Assembly: GCA_050872805.1 (NCBI GenBank)
Contig: JBNMHN010000056.1
Span: 1-8,308, forward strand
Source: CAKVOD01 sp050872805
Lineage (GTDB): Bacteria; Bacillota; Clostridia; Christensenellales; UBA1242
DNA: 8,308 nt
Direction: 5' to 3'
Part shown: positions 1 to 6,481 of the stretch, piece by piece
How positions within the stretch are numbered: position 1 is the first letter of the stretch
How the letters are laid out: every line of letters begins with the position of its first letter
Translations under genes and position numbers: made by a program
The notes under the pieces: generated by a model
What the model was told of the DNA's origin: nothing
Seen by the model: the letters and a program-made list of their open reading frames with translations, nothing else
Database searches by the model: none

Positions 1-156
1 CATTGAGATGACGACAAAAACATATGGCAAGTATGCGACTGAAAACATTGCTTTTGTATCAAAGGTTTCTTTTTGCTCGCATTTTTTTTGTTCAACGCTG
101 TTATTTTCTTGAGCATTGACAATTTTTTCATTGTTGTCATAGATTTCGTTTTCCAT
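1..156 (-). CDS. Membrane protein of unknown function, N-terminal part only
   Basis: An open frame on the minus strand starts at ATG 156-154 and runs off the left edge of the window after 52 codons, so it is too short and too partial to identify. The visible protein begins MENEIYDNNEKIV, continues with a very polar stretch rich in Asn, Glu, Lys and Gln up to about residue 35, and then turns hydrophobic (FSVAYLPYVFVVI), which looks like the start of a first transmembrane helix with the N-terminus in the cytoplasm. The start is supported by the ribosome binding site AAAGGGG seven bases upstream and by a good promoter further upstream. It is divergent from the lipoprotein gene. The family cannot be named from this fragment. 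Confidence 0.75.
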   Translation of the reverse strand, partial: MENEIYDNNEKIVNAQENNSVEQKKCEQKETFDTKAMFSVAYLPYVFVVISM

Positions 157-163
157 AATTGCA

Positions 164-170
164 CCCCTTT
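164..170 (-). promoter_or_regulatory. Ribosome binding site of the left-edge membrane protein gene
   Basis: AAAGGGG on the minus strand, seven bases before ATG at 156. It fixes the start of a gene that has only 52 codons in the window. Confidence 0.75.
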
Positions 171-188
171 AAAATTTGTTATAATATT

Positions 189-218
189 ATTATACTATAA
201 ATCGACATTAATAGTCAA
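189..218 (-). promoter_or_regulatory. SigA-type promoter for the left-edge gene
   Basis: On the minus strand TTGACT (218-213) is followed by an 18-base spacer and TATAAT (194-189). Five of six bases of the -35 and all six of the -10 match consensus. The transcript would have a leader of roughly 25 bases before the ATG at 156. Confidence 0.7.
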
Positions 219-297
219 TATATTTTGTAATTTATTTTTTGCCAACATTTTTATGCGTTAGATTGTACATTATTCTAAATATGTGCGCGTGTGCTAA

Positions 298-329
298 ACA
301 TATGTGCATATATGCAAAAATGTATACAT
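298..329. repeat. Cluster of three short palindromes in the divergent intergenic region
   Basis: Three perfect palindromes lie within 32 bases: ACATATGT (298-305), TGCATATATGCA (305-316) and ATGTATACAT (320-329). They sit just upstream of the candidate lipoprotein promoter, where a regulator could bind. Short palindromes are easy to form by chance in A+T-rich DNA, so an operator role is only a possibility. Confidence 0.35.
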
Positions 330-335
330 AAACAT

Positions 336-364
336 TTGCAAAAAATCAAAAGATATGATATAAC
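336..364 (+). promoter_or_regulatory. Candidate promoter of the lipoprotein gene
   Basis: TTGCAA (336-341), a 17-base spacer and TATAAC (359-364) lie 37 bases before the start codon. Two positions of the -35 and one of the -10 deviate from consensus. Transcription would begin around 371, giving a leader of about 30 bases containing the ribosome binding site. Confidence 0.45.
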
Positions 365-388
365 AAGTTGTTTTAAAAATATAATTAC

Positions 389-395
389 AAAGGAG
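389..395 (+). promoter_or_regulatory. Ribosome binding site deciding the lipoprotein start
   Basis: AAAGGAG, six bases before ATG 402. It decides against the in-frame upstream ATG at 291, which has no such site and would place a non-membrane, poorly structured stretch ahead of the signal peptide. Confidence 0.85.
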
Positions 396-401
396 AAAGA
401 A

Positions 402-2927
402 ATGAACAGTACAATTAAAAGCGTGTTGTGCGCAGTGTTCTTGACGATTGCATTAGGCGTAAGTTTTTGCTTTGCTGGTTGCGATGATGCTAGCATCAAA
501 ATTTTTCAAGAAAACAGCATAACAGAAATTGCGCGAGGCAACACACTTGACATTTCATACGAGGCAAAAGGCTTCAAAGACGGGGACAAGGTCGAATTGA
601 AAGTTGAGGGCGATGCCACGATTGAACAAACTGAGAATGGCGGAAAATTGACCGCTAATACGGACGCTGAAGTCGGCAGTGAAATCAAAGTTTGGGCGGA
701 GGTTGGCGAGAAAAAGAGTAAAGTTCTCAAAATCACTGTCATTGACCTTGCGCCAAGCGATGTGAAACTCAACCTTGTTTCCGACAAAATTAAAGTAGGG
801 GGCGGGCGCATAAGTTTCAATGTTGGACTCACGCCAACTTATGCTACAGTAAGAGATTATGAAGTGAGCATTACAAAAATAAACAACGCATTGCCAACTG
901 ACGACAATAAAAACTGGGCGACAATTGAAGGCGACGAGTTCGTTTTGGGCGCAGATGCGCCAATCGGCACAGTTTTTGAGTTAACAGCGTCAATTGTTGG
1001 ACACAGTGATATTGCGGGCGTGGCAACAATCACGGTTGTTGAAACCGCACCTATGGACGAAATTACTGCAAACGATATTACAATCAAAACATTGACTGAT
1101 TCAAACAAGAGCGCGGAAGTTACGGCGTATTACAAAAATAAACTTGTTGACACAACGGCGGATATGTTCTCATATGTTAGCAGTGACGAAAACATTGCAA
1201 AAGTGAATGCGGACGGAACAATTGAGGCAAAAGGGCACGGCGAGGCAACAATCACAGTTACCGCTACTGGTACAGACGCTACAACGGACTTCAAGGTCTA
1301 TGTTATTGCGCCACCAACAAGCATCGAACTTCAAAATGTTTCATCACTCATCACGCAAACAAGCGCGTTCAGTTTCGGTAAAGCGGACGCTTTGAATTTG
1401 AGTCTCAAGGGCATCAACGCAAACTTTACTTGCTCAAATGCGTATACTTTTGCTTTCGCTATGCTTGACGAAAATGGCGTAGCAATCGGCAATATTGAGA
1501 GTGCAGACATTGCAACTGTTGGCGACAACAACGCAATCACTTTCAAGAAAACTGGTAAAGTTCAAATCACAATCAAATCAAATTCAACGCTCAACGGACA
1601 AACAACAACAGAAGCGCAAAAAATCGTCGTTGTCAATGTCAATGAGGGCAAAAACATTTCAACAGTTGCTGAATTTAAAGCATATGCAACACAAAACACG
1701 CAAATTGTTGCAAATATGGTTGCTGACTTATATTTGACAGCAAGCGAAAATTTCGGTATTGAGACAAACGGCAACTACACTACACTTGATTTCTATGGCG
1801 ACCGCACAATCAACGGCAATGGCTATTTGATTAGCACGCAAGATTTACCACTTGCAACTTCAAACGCAAAGGGCGACGACTTTTTGAGATTTAGAGCAGT
1901 CAATAATTCAACGCCTTTCAGTGTCAAGATTTATGATTTCTCAATCATCGGCTGTGGCAGTGTTACGGGCGGATACAATGGGAATGTGGAAGCGAATAAA
2001 AACAGTGCAGTCGTAAGTAGCAATGGCGACTACATCAACACGTATCGTCGTGGCTTGAGAATACGTGGCTCAGATTATAACGATGTTGCTAGCAATGAAA
2101 CAAAAGCATATGTCAAGGATATGGAAGTTAAGAACGTCAGCGTTTCGGGCTTTGACGTTGCAATTAGAGTCGAACACTCGGTAAACGGATTTATGAGTGA
2201 CATCAACGTCGCAAACTGCTTCAGCAATGGTATGGAATTTAGTCAAAACACTTTGACACTTAACAATGTTACTTTGGGGCAAGTTGGTGCATTTGGTATC
2301 GAAATGACGCCTGACGATATGAAAGATAAGAAGACTGCCAATCCGCAAGGAACGGCGGGCATAAATTATGATGAAACCGCAAGTTTGACACTCACAGGCT
2401 ACATCAACAGCGAAAACTACAATAATGGTAGGTCAACGCCGTATATGGCAGGGTTGGCATCACAACTTGGTACGTCTGTTCCTGAATTAATGAATGCAAT
2501 TATCTCGGCTATGGTCGACGAAGCAACGAAATCAATTACTGATTCTTCTGCCAAAGAACAAGCAAAATTAGCACTTACAAATAAACTCAATTCTTGCTTG
2601 AAAAAGAAAGTGGTTATTGATGACCAAGCGCAAGAATTAGTAAACTTCTATCTTTTGATTTTCGTAAATAAAGCAGATGGGATGATTTATAATGGTGGCA
2701 ACACTGAAAACAAGTTTGCAAACTACACTTCAAATGGTGCTGACAATATGATAAATGTCACACAAATTTTGCAAAATCTTGCAACGAATGTAGAATATGA
2801 CGGCTACAAGCAATATCAATATATTCAAATGGATTTGTATGCAGGTTCTGCACTCGGCAACATCGGGCAAGTAATACTTGTAAACCAAGCATACGACCCA
2901 AACTATACACCTAAAACAAACGCATAG
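402..2927 (+). CDS. Large surface lipoprotein with Ig-like (BIG2) domains and probable beta-helix
   Basis: 841 residues. Residues 1-27 are a lipoprotein signal: Lys6, a hydrophobic core, then FAGC with Cys27 as the likely lipidated residue (Phe at -3 is less usual than Leu). About four beta-rich Ig-like modules follow (roughly 30-112, 120-212, 222-303, 307-413). The third is the clearest BIG2 type, with the pattern SSDENIAKVNADGTIEAKG and then TITVTAT. Residues about 417-670 resemble a right-handed parallel beta-helix (a lead-in 'ISTVAEFKAYA', then TINGNGY and repeated V/I-N-V/I rungs with Asn turns). About 680-841 is a mixed C-terminal region with a helical Ala/Lys-rich part. The protein is probably anchored outside the membrane, with an Ig stalk presenting the helix. 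Such helices occur in polysaccharide lyases and adhesins, but no catalytic residues can be assigned here. It is monocistronic, with its own terminator. The lipoprotein call is firm, the Ig modules good, the beta-helix moderate. Confidence 0.8.
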   Translation: MNSTIKSVLCAVFLTIALGVSFCFAGCDDASIKIFQENSITEIARGNTLDISYEAKGFKDGDKVELKVEGDATIEQTENGGKLTANTDAEVGSEIKVWAEVGEKKSKVLKITVIDLAPSDVKLNLVSDKIKVGGGRISFNVGLTPTYATVRDYEVSITKINNALPTDDNKNWATIEGDEFVLGADAPIGTVFELTASIVGHSDIAGVATITVVETAPMDEITANDITIKTLTDSNKSAEVTAYYKNKLVDTTADMFSYVSSDENIAKVNADGTIEAKGHGEATITVTATGTDATTDFKVYVIAPPTSIELQNVSSLITQTSAFSFGKADALNLSLKGINANFTCSNAYTFAFAMLDENGVAIGNIESADIATVGDNNAITFKKTGKVQITIKSNSTLNGQTTTEAQKIVVVNVNEGKNISTVAEFKAYATQNTQIVANMVADLYLTASENFGIETNGNYTTLDFYGDRTINGNGYLISTQDLPLATSNAKGDDFLRFRAVNNSTPFSVKIYDFSIIGCGSVTGGYNGNVEANKNSAVVSSNGDYINTYRRGLRIRGSDYNDVASNETKAYVKDMEVKNVSVSGFDVAIRVEHSVNGFMSDINVANCFSNGMEFSQNTLTLNNVTLGQVGAFGIEMTPDDMKDKKTANPQGTAGINYDETASLTLTGYINSENYNNGRSTPYMAGLASQLGTSVPELMNAIISAMVDEATKSITDSSAKEQAKLALTNKLNSCLKKKVVIDDQAQELVNFYLLIFVNKADGMIYNGGNTENKFANYTSNGADNMINVTQILQNLATNVEYDGYKQYQYIQMDLYAGSALGNIGQVILVNQAYDPNYTPKTNA

Positions 2928-3042
2928 GTTTGTCAACATAATAATGTTTGTGCAATTGTCTACACAAAAAGTTTGTAAAGATTTTGAGTGATTAGAAAAC
3001 GACAATTGTTTATGCAAACAAACAAAACAACCAAACAAGCAT

Positions 3043-3068
3043 AAGTGGGCGCGCAAGCGTCCATTTTT
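3043..3068 (+). terminator. Rho-independent terminator after the lipoprotein gene
   Basis: TGGGCGC (3046-3052), a GCAA loop of GNRA type, and GCGTCCA (3057-3063) form a seven-pair stem with one G-T pair, extended by A-T pairs at the base and followed by five T residues (3064-3068). It lies 116 bases after the stop codon, leaving a rather long 3' untranslated region. That region otherwise holds only a separated inverted repeat (CAATTGTC near 2953, GACAATTG near 3001). Confidence 0.75.
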
Positions 3069-3091
3069 CATAAAATAGTGCCTCAAAGTGT

Positions 3092-3120
3092 TTGATAATT
3101 TTCAAAATATATGCTACAAT
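3092..3120 (+). promoter_or_regulatory. Promoter of the ftsH operon, extended -10
   Basis: TTGATA (3092-3097), a 17-base spacer and TACAAT (3115-3120), with a TG one base before the -10 (TGC-TACAAT), an extended -10 typical of Gram-positive SigA promoters. Transcription would start near 3127, giving a leader of about 105 bases before ftsH. Confidence 0.75.
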
Positions 3121-3127
3121 ATAACTT

Positions 3128-3190
3128 GACATTTTTGTCTAGCGCAAAATGCGCAGAATAGTTAAAGTTTAGATATTTTGTATAACTTTA
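3128..3190 (+). promoter_or_regulatory. Structured 5' leader of ftsH
   Basis: Three inverted repeats follow the predicted transcription start: GACA-TTTT-TGTC (3128-3139), GCGCA-AAA-TGCGC (3142-3154), and TAAAGTT (3163-3169) with AACTTTA (3184-3190). No known riboswitch class is recognised. The second hairpin is the only GC-rich one. It could protect the mRNA 5' end or regulate translation, but no function is shown by sequence alone. Confidence 0.4.
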
Positions 3191-3222
3191 CGCAATATAA
3201 ATATACTATATTATTATTAGTT

Positions 3223-3227
3223 GGAGG
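3223..3227 (+). promoter_or_regulatory. Ribosome binding site deciding the ftsH start
   Basis: GGAGG, four bases before ATG 3232. It rules out the in-frame upstream ATG at 3178, which lacks such a site and would add 18 residues ahead of the usual polar N-terminus. Confidence 0.85.
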
Positions 3228-3231
3228 AATA

Positions 3232-5475
3232 ATGGAAAACCAAGAAAACAACAACCAGCAAAGACCAAACAACACAAAGAAACCACAACAAAACAAAAAT
3301 AGCAGAGTGTGGCTCTATGTTGTTTTGTCGGTTATGCTTGTGTTAATGATTGTCTACATTGTTGGGCTTAGCAACAAGATTGAAACAAAGTCGTACACTG
3401 AGTTTCAAGCCGATGTTGTAGCGGGCAAAATTGTGAAAATCGACTCGACTGGCAACACGCTACGCGTTTTGTTGAAAGACTCAAAAATCAATGATAAACA
3501 ATTTCCTAGCAAAGCCGATTATAAAGTAACATTTATTAATTCGGAATTATTGATTACATTGATTAATGATTATAACAACGGCAAATATTCTGAAGGCGGT
3601 GTTGCGCCTGAAACAAAGATTGACATAACATACAATCTTGCAAAGCAGTCGTGGATTTCATCAGCGCTCCCATATATGTCATTCTTGCTCATTTTGGTGC
3701 TTGGCTTCATTCTTTGGAAAAGTATGATGGGCGCAAGTGGCAAAAATTTGGGCTTTGGCAAAACGAAAGTAGTAATGGGCGAAAACGTCAAAGTACGTTT
3801 CAGCGACGTTGCGGGCAGTGAGGAAGAAAAAGCGGAAATGCAAGAACTTGTCGAGTTTTTGAGAAATCCGCGCAAGTTCACGCGACTTGGTGCGCGCATA
3901 CCAAAGGGCGTCCTTTTGGTTGGTCCACCGGGCACAGGTAAAACTATGCTTGCAAAGGCAATCGCGGGCGAAAGCAATGTTCCATTTTATAGCATAAGCG
4001 GTTCTGACTTTGTCGAAATGTTTGTCGGTGTCGGCGCATCGCGTGTTCGCGACTTGTTTGAACAAGCAAAACGCAACGCGCCTTGCCTCGTGTTTATCGA
4101 CGAAATTGACGCTGTCGGGCGTCAGCGTGGCGCGGGACTTGGCGGTGGCAACGACGAGCGCGAGCAAACGCTCAATCAATTGCTTGTGCAAATGGACGGA
4201 TTCAGCGGTAGCGAGGGCGTCATCGTCATTGCGGCAACAAACAGACCAGATGTTCTTGACCCAGCGCTTTTGCGTGCGGGTAGATTTGATAGACAAATCG
4301 TCGTCAACAAGCCTGATGTTTCGGGGCGCGAAAAGATTTTGAAAGTTCATTCAAAAAACAAACCGCTTGCCGACGATGTCGATTTCAAGGCAATTGCAAA
4401 AGTTACAGTTGGATTTACGGGTGCAGACCTTGCGAATGTTATGAACGAGGCGGCAATTCTTGCTGCTCGTGACGACCGTAGTTTGATTACAAATGCGGAC
4501 ATCAACGATGCGATTGCAAAGGTTCAACTTGGACCGCAAAAGCGTAGCAAAGTCGTTGACCCAGACGACAACAGACGCACGGCGTACCACGAATCGGGAC
4601 ACGCAATTGTTTCGTACGTATTGCAAAAATACAAGAAAATTCACGAAATTTCTATCATTCAACGCGGTATGGCACTTGGATATACTCAAGCAAGAGATAT
4701 CAAAGACAGCAACTCTATGTCATATGAGCAGCTTTGCGACGAAATTTCATACGCAGCGGGCGGACGTTGTGCTGAGGAACTTATTTTCGGCGAAAAGAGC
4801 GTCGGCGCTAGCAACGACATCAAGCAAATGACAAACATTGCGCGTGCAATGGTTACCGACTATGGTATGAGTCCAAAATTTGGAATGATGTATCTTGGCA
4901 GTGACCAAGAGTTGTTCCTTGGGCGCGACTACCAGTCACACGCGTCGTATAGCGAAAAAATCGCGGGCGAAATCGATGACGAAGTTAGACGCTTTATCAA
5001 CGAAAACTACCAACGTGCATTGCAAGTATTGAAAGACAATATCGACAAGTTGCACGTTATGGCAAAAGTTTTGCTTGAAAAAGAAACAATTTATACCGCT
5101 GAAGTTGATATGATTATGGAAGGCAAGTCATTTGACGAAGTCATTGCATACATCAACGAAAAGGCTGAAGCGCAAAGAAAGATTGAGGAGGAGGCGCGCA
5201 AGGAACGCGAAAAACAAGCCGAACTTGCATTGCAAGAACTCAAAGAAAAGGCACAACGCGCGCTCTATGAAGCGGGAGTTGTCAGTGAGCCAGTTTCAAG
5301 TGATATGGCTAGCAAATGCGCGGAGGAAAACAAGCAAAATCCGCAAGTATGCGAGGTTGAAGCGGTGAAAGAGGGTTCAAACGACGAAAAAGTCGAAGAA
5401 AACGGCGAAAGCGAAATCGCGCCAGCCGATGATAAAAAGCCAAACGATGGAAATAATAAAAAGGAAGAGGAATAG
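3232..5475 (+). CDS. ftsH: ATP-dependent zinc metalloprotease FtsH
   Basis: 747 residues; hexameric membrane-anchored AAA+ protease that extracts and degrades misfolded membrane proteins and short-lived regulators. A polar Asn/Gln-rich N-terminus (1-24) precedes membrane helix 1 (about 26-46), an external domain (about 47-140), and membrane helix 2 (about 145-167). The AAA+ module shows Walker A GPPGTGKT (231-238), pore loop FVGVGA from Phe264, Walker B FIDEID (288-293), and the second region of homology with candidate arginine fingers Arg351 and Arg354. The peptidase site is HESGH (453-457) with Asp529 in GASNDI as the likely third zinc ligand. All catalytic residues are intact. Residues about 644-747 form an unusually long, highly charged Glu/Lys-rich tail, coiled-coil-like at first and then disordered, making the protein longer than the roughly 640 residues common in the family. 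It is first in an operon with the next gene. Confidence 0.98.
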   Translation: MENQENNNQQRPNNTKKPQQNKNSRVWLYVVLSVMLVLMIVYIVGLSNKIETKSYTEFQADVVAGKIVKIDSTGNTLRVLLKDSKINDKQFPSKADYKVTFINSELLITLINDYNNGKYSEGGVAPETKIDITYNLAKQSWISSALPYMSFLLILVLGFILWKSMMGASGKNLGFGKTKVVMGENVKVRFSDVAGSEEEKAEMQELVEFLRNPRKFTRLGARIPKGVLLVGPPGTGKTMLAKAIAGESNVPFYSISGSDFVEMFVGVGASRVRDLFEQAKRNAPCLVFIDEIDAVGRQRGAGLGGGNDEREQTLNQLLVQMDGFSGSEGVIVIAATNRPDVLDPALLRAGRFDRQIVVNKPDVSGREKILKVHSKNKPLADDVDFKAIAKVTVGFTGADLANVMNEAAILAARDDRSLITNADINDAIAKVQLGPQKRSKVVDPDDNRRTAYHESGHAIVSYVLQKYKKIHEISIIQRGMALGYTQARDIKDSNSMSYEQLCDEISYAAGGRCAEELIFGEKSVGASNDIKQMTNIARAMVTDYGMSPKFGMMYLGSDQELFLGRDYQSHASYSEKIAGEIDDEVRRFINENYQRALQVLKDNIDKLHVMAKVLLEKETIYTAEVDMIMEGKSFDEVIAYINEKAEAQRKIEEEARKEREKQAELALQELKEKAQRALYEAGVVSEPVSSDMASKCAEENKQNPQVCEVEAVKEGSNDEKVEENGESEIAPADDKKPNDGNNKKEEE

Positions 5476-5482
5476 GTGAACT

Positions 5483-6181
5483 ATGAACGATGAAAAAATC
5501 AATGGCGGGGTTGAAATTAAAATGAAGTCGCGTATGTCGCGCACTGCGCTTGCGTCCGTCATTATGATGTGCGTGCTTGGCGTGCTTGCGATTTCTATCA
5601 TTTTGACGGCTGTTATTCCTAGGTCTTATGCCATCACAATGCCAAAAACTGAGCCAAGTTATGTCGTAATTTACAAAGGTTCGACAACCGCAATCGGGCA
5701 AGTCTACAACGACGCCGACGCGGACAAAGATAGCAAAGAGCAAAAATCTTACAACGAACTCAAAAAGGCATTCGACGAGAGTTTTTCGACTAGCACATTG
5801 AACGCAATTTTCCAAAAGGAATTGACAAACAAGATTGATTATAACTATCTTGGCACAACAAACAAAAGACTCAACAACATTGTTACAAACAATGAATATG
5901 TTTTGGAACTTGTGTACGCTAGCGAGCAAACATTGAAAGTCGGGTCAAAAAATTATATTTGCTCCGAACTTGTAAACTCATCACTTTATGAGGGTGGAGT
6001 TGTCAAGTTCAAGAAACTTTGGGTGACTGTCAATAATATTGACGGCATCAATCAAGTGAAATTTTATGTTCAAAGACGTGTGAATGAAACATCTAGTCAA
6101 TCATCATACGCAGTGATTGAAATTGTGACGAAAGCACATCAATCAAAACTTGCTTCCGTCATCGCCGACATTACGGCATAG
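5483..6181 (+). CDS. Single-pass membrane or secreted protein of unknown function, cotranscribed with ftsH
   Basis: 232 residues, not recognised. A basic N-terminus (1-20) leads into one hydrophobic segment (about 21-44), followed by PRSYA, where Ser-Tyr-Ala could be a signal peptidase I site. It is therefore either a membrane-anchored protein with an external domain or a secreted one. The rest (about 50-232) is a soluble alternation of helices and strands (for example KSYNELKKAFDESF and the beta-like VVKFKKLWVTVNN) with one Cys and no recognised motif. It begins seven bases after the ftsH stop, with AGGTGA close upstream plus GAGG further up, and shares the ftsH terminator. An alternative start at Met14 (5522) has a G-rich stretch ahead of it. 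The position suggests an FtsH-associated envelope role, for example partner, modulator or substrate, but this is inference only. Confidence 0.85.
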   Translation: MNDEKINGGVEIKMKSRMSRTALASVIMMCVLGVLAISIILTAVIPRSYAITMPKTEPSYVVIYKGSTTAIGQVYNDADADKDSKEQKSYNELKKAFDESFSTSTLNAIFQKELTNKIDYNYLGTTNKRLNNIVTNNEYVLELVYASEQTLKVGSKNYICSELVNSSLYEGGVVKFKKLWVTVNNIDGINQVKFYVQRRVNETSSQSSYAVIEIVTKAHQSKLASVIADITA

Positions 6182-6197
6182 GCCGCAACTACAGGTT
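6174..6197 (-). repeat. Outermost left copy of the hairpin repeat (partial), overlapping a stop codon
   Basis: Read on the minus strand, ACCTGTAGTTGCGG (6196-6183) is a 14-base exact match to 6281-6268 in the next copy. It runs into the hairpin CGGC-CTAT-GCCG (6185-6174), whose loop matches the CTAT loops of the right-hand copies. The hairpin includes the TAG stop (6179-6181) of the 232-residue gene, so this copy reaches into the coding sequence. Confidence 0.6.
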
Positions 6198-6221
6198 TGG
6201 TGAGTGGCACTATATGATTTG

Positions 6222-6254
6222 AGGTACATAGTAAATTGACTATGTACCTTTTTT
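6222..6254 (+). terminator. Rho-independent terminator of the ftsH operon
   Basis: GGTACATAGT (6223-6232) and ACTATGTACC (6239-6248) form a perfect ten-pair stem with loop AAATTG, closed by one further A-T pair and followed by six T residues (6249-6254). It lies 41 bases after the stop codon of the 232-residue gene and sits between two hairpins of the repeat array. Confidence 0.9.
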
Positions 6255-6257
6255 GCG

Positions 6258-6271
6258 GCGGGAAAGCCCGC
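6258..6271 (-). repeat. Middle hairpin of the left repeat array
   Basis: GCGGG-CTTT-CCCGC read on the minus strand: a perfect five-pair stem with a four-base loop. It follows the GTAGGGATAGTACCTGTAGTT tail of the neighbouring full unit exactly where hairpins follow the tails of the right-hand units. Confidence 0.65.
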
Positions 6272-6365
6272 AACTACAGGTACTATCCCTACACAACAGT
6301 TGCTTTAACGGACGGCGCACACACGTACGTTCTACACAAATTTATTCTCGGGTGGCAAACGCCAC
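6272..6365 (-). repeat. Full 94-bp repeat unit, left of dinD, minus orientation
   Basis: Read on the minus strand from 6365: hairpin GTGGC-GTTT-GCCAC, then CCGAGAATAA, a variable middle, GTAGGGATAGTA (6292-6281) and ACCTGTAGTT. It has the same 94-base length as the first right-hand unit. The last 60 bases align to 7439-7498 without gaps at roughly two thirds identity by eye. Its hairpin and the preceding CTGCACC (6373-6367) match 7586-7607 in inverted orientation at 19 of 22 positions. Confidence 0.75.
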
Positions 6366-6375
6366 AGGTGCAGAT

Positions 6376-6404
6376 TTGGCTGGGTGGCTTGGCATTATTA
6401 TAAT
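6376..6404 (+). promoter_or_regulatory. Candidate upstream promoter of dinD
   Basis: TTGGCT (6376-6381), a 17-base spacer and TATAAT (6399-6404). The -10 is perfect and the -35 matches at four of six positions. It would give a leader of about 70 bases. Confidence 0.4.
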
Positions 6405-6433
6405 GGTTTTTTGTAAAATTTTGTAAAAAGTTA

Positions 6434-6462
6434 ATACAAAAATGAAAAATTTGTGCTATAAT
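6434..6462 (+). promoter_or_regulatory. Main candidate promoter of dinD, extended -10
   Basis: TGC-TATAAT (6454-6462) is a perfect -10 with the extended TG element, 19 bases before the start codon. The -35 region is weak (ATACAA, 6434-6439, spacer 17), as is common for extended -10 promoters. An imperfect inverted repeat TTTTGTA/TACAAAA (about 6419-6440) overlaps the -35 and could bind a repressor. No LexA-type box is evident. Confidence 0.6.
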
Positions 6463-6481
6463 CAAGGTATAGGAGAAAAAT

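Noticed and set aside
73..261. Short plus-strand open frame at the left edge
   Set aside because: It is antisense to the left-edge gene and its promoter, and the Phe/Ile-rich translation simply reflects A+T-rich DNA.
291..401. Upstream in-frame start of the lipoprotein gene at 291
   Set aside because: It has no ribosome binding site and would put 37 residues before a clear lipoprotein signal peptide; AAAGGAG precedes ATG 402.
3126..3154. TTGACA at 3126-3131 as a second ftsH promoter
   Set aside because: There is no acceptable -10 at 16-18 bases; ATGCGC is found there. The bases are better explained as part of a leader hairpin.
3178..3231. Upstream in-frame start of ftsH at 3178
   Set aside because: It has no ribosome binding site, and GGAGG sits directly before ATG 3232.
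3679..4350. Long open frame (223 codons) on the minus strand inside ftsH
   Set aside because: It is antisense to the most conserved part of ftsH, has no recognisable domain, and is explained by the codon bias of the real gene.
5309..5929. Open frame of 206 codons on the minus strand across the ftsH end and the next gene
   Set aside because: It is antisense to two genes in one operon, has a low-complexity Arg/Phe-rich translation, and no ribosome binding site was seen.
6319..6332. Possible LexA box (AGAACGTACGTGTG on the minus strand) upstream of dinD
   Set aside because: Only one half-site fits the GAAC-N4-GTTC pattern, and it lies inside the repeat unit more than 120 bases before the promoter.
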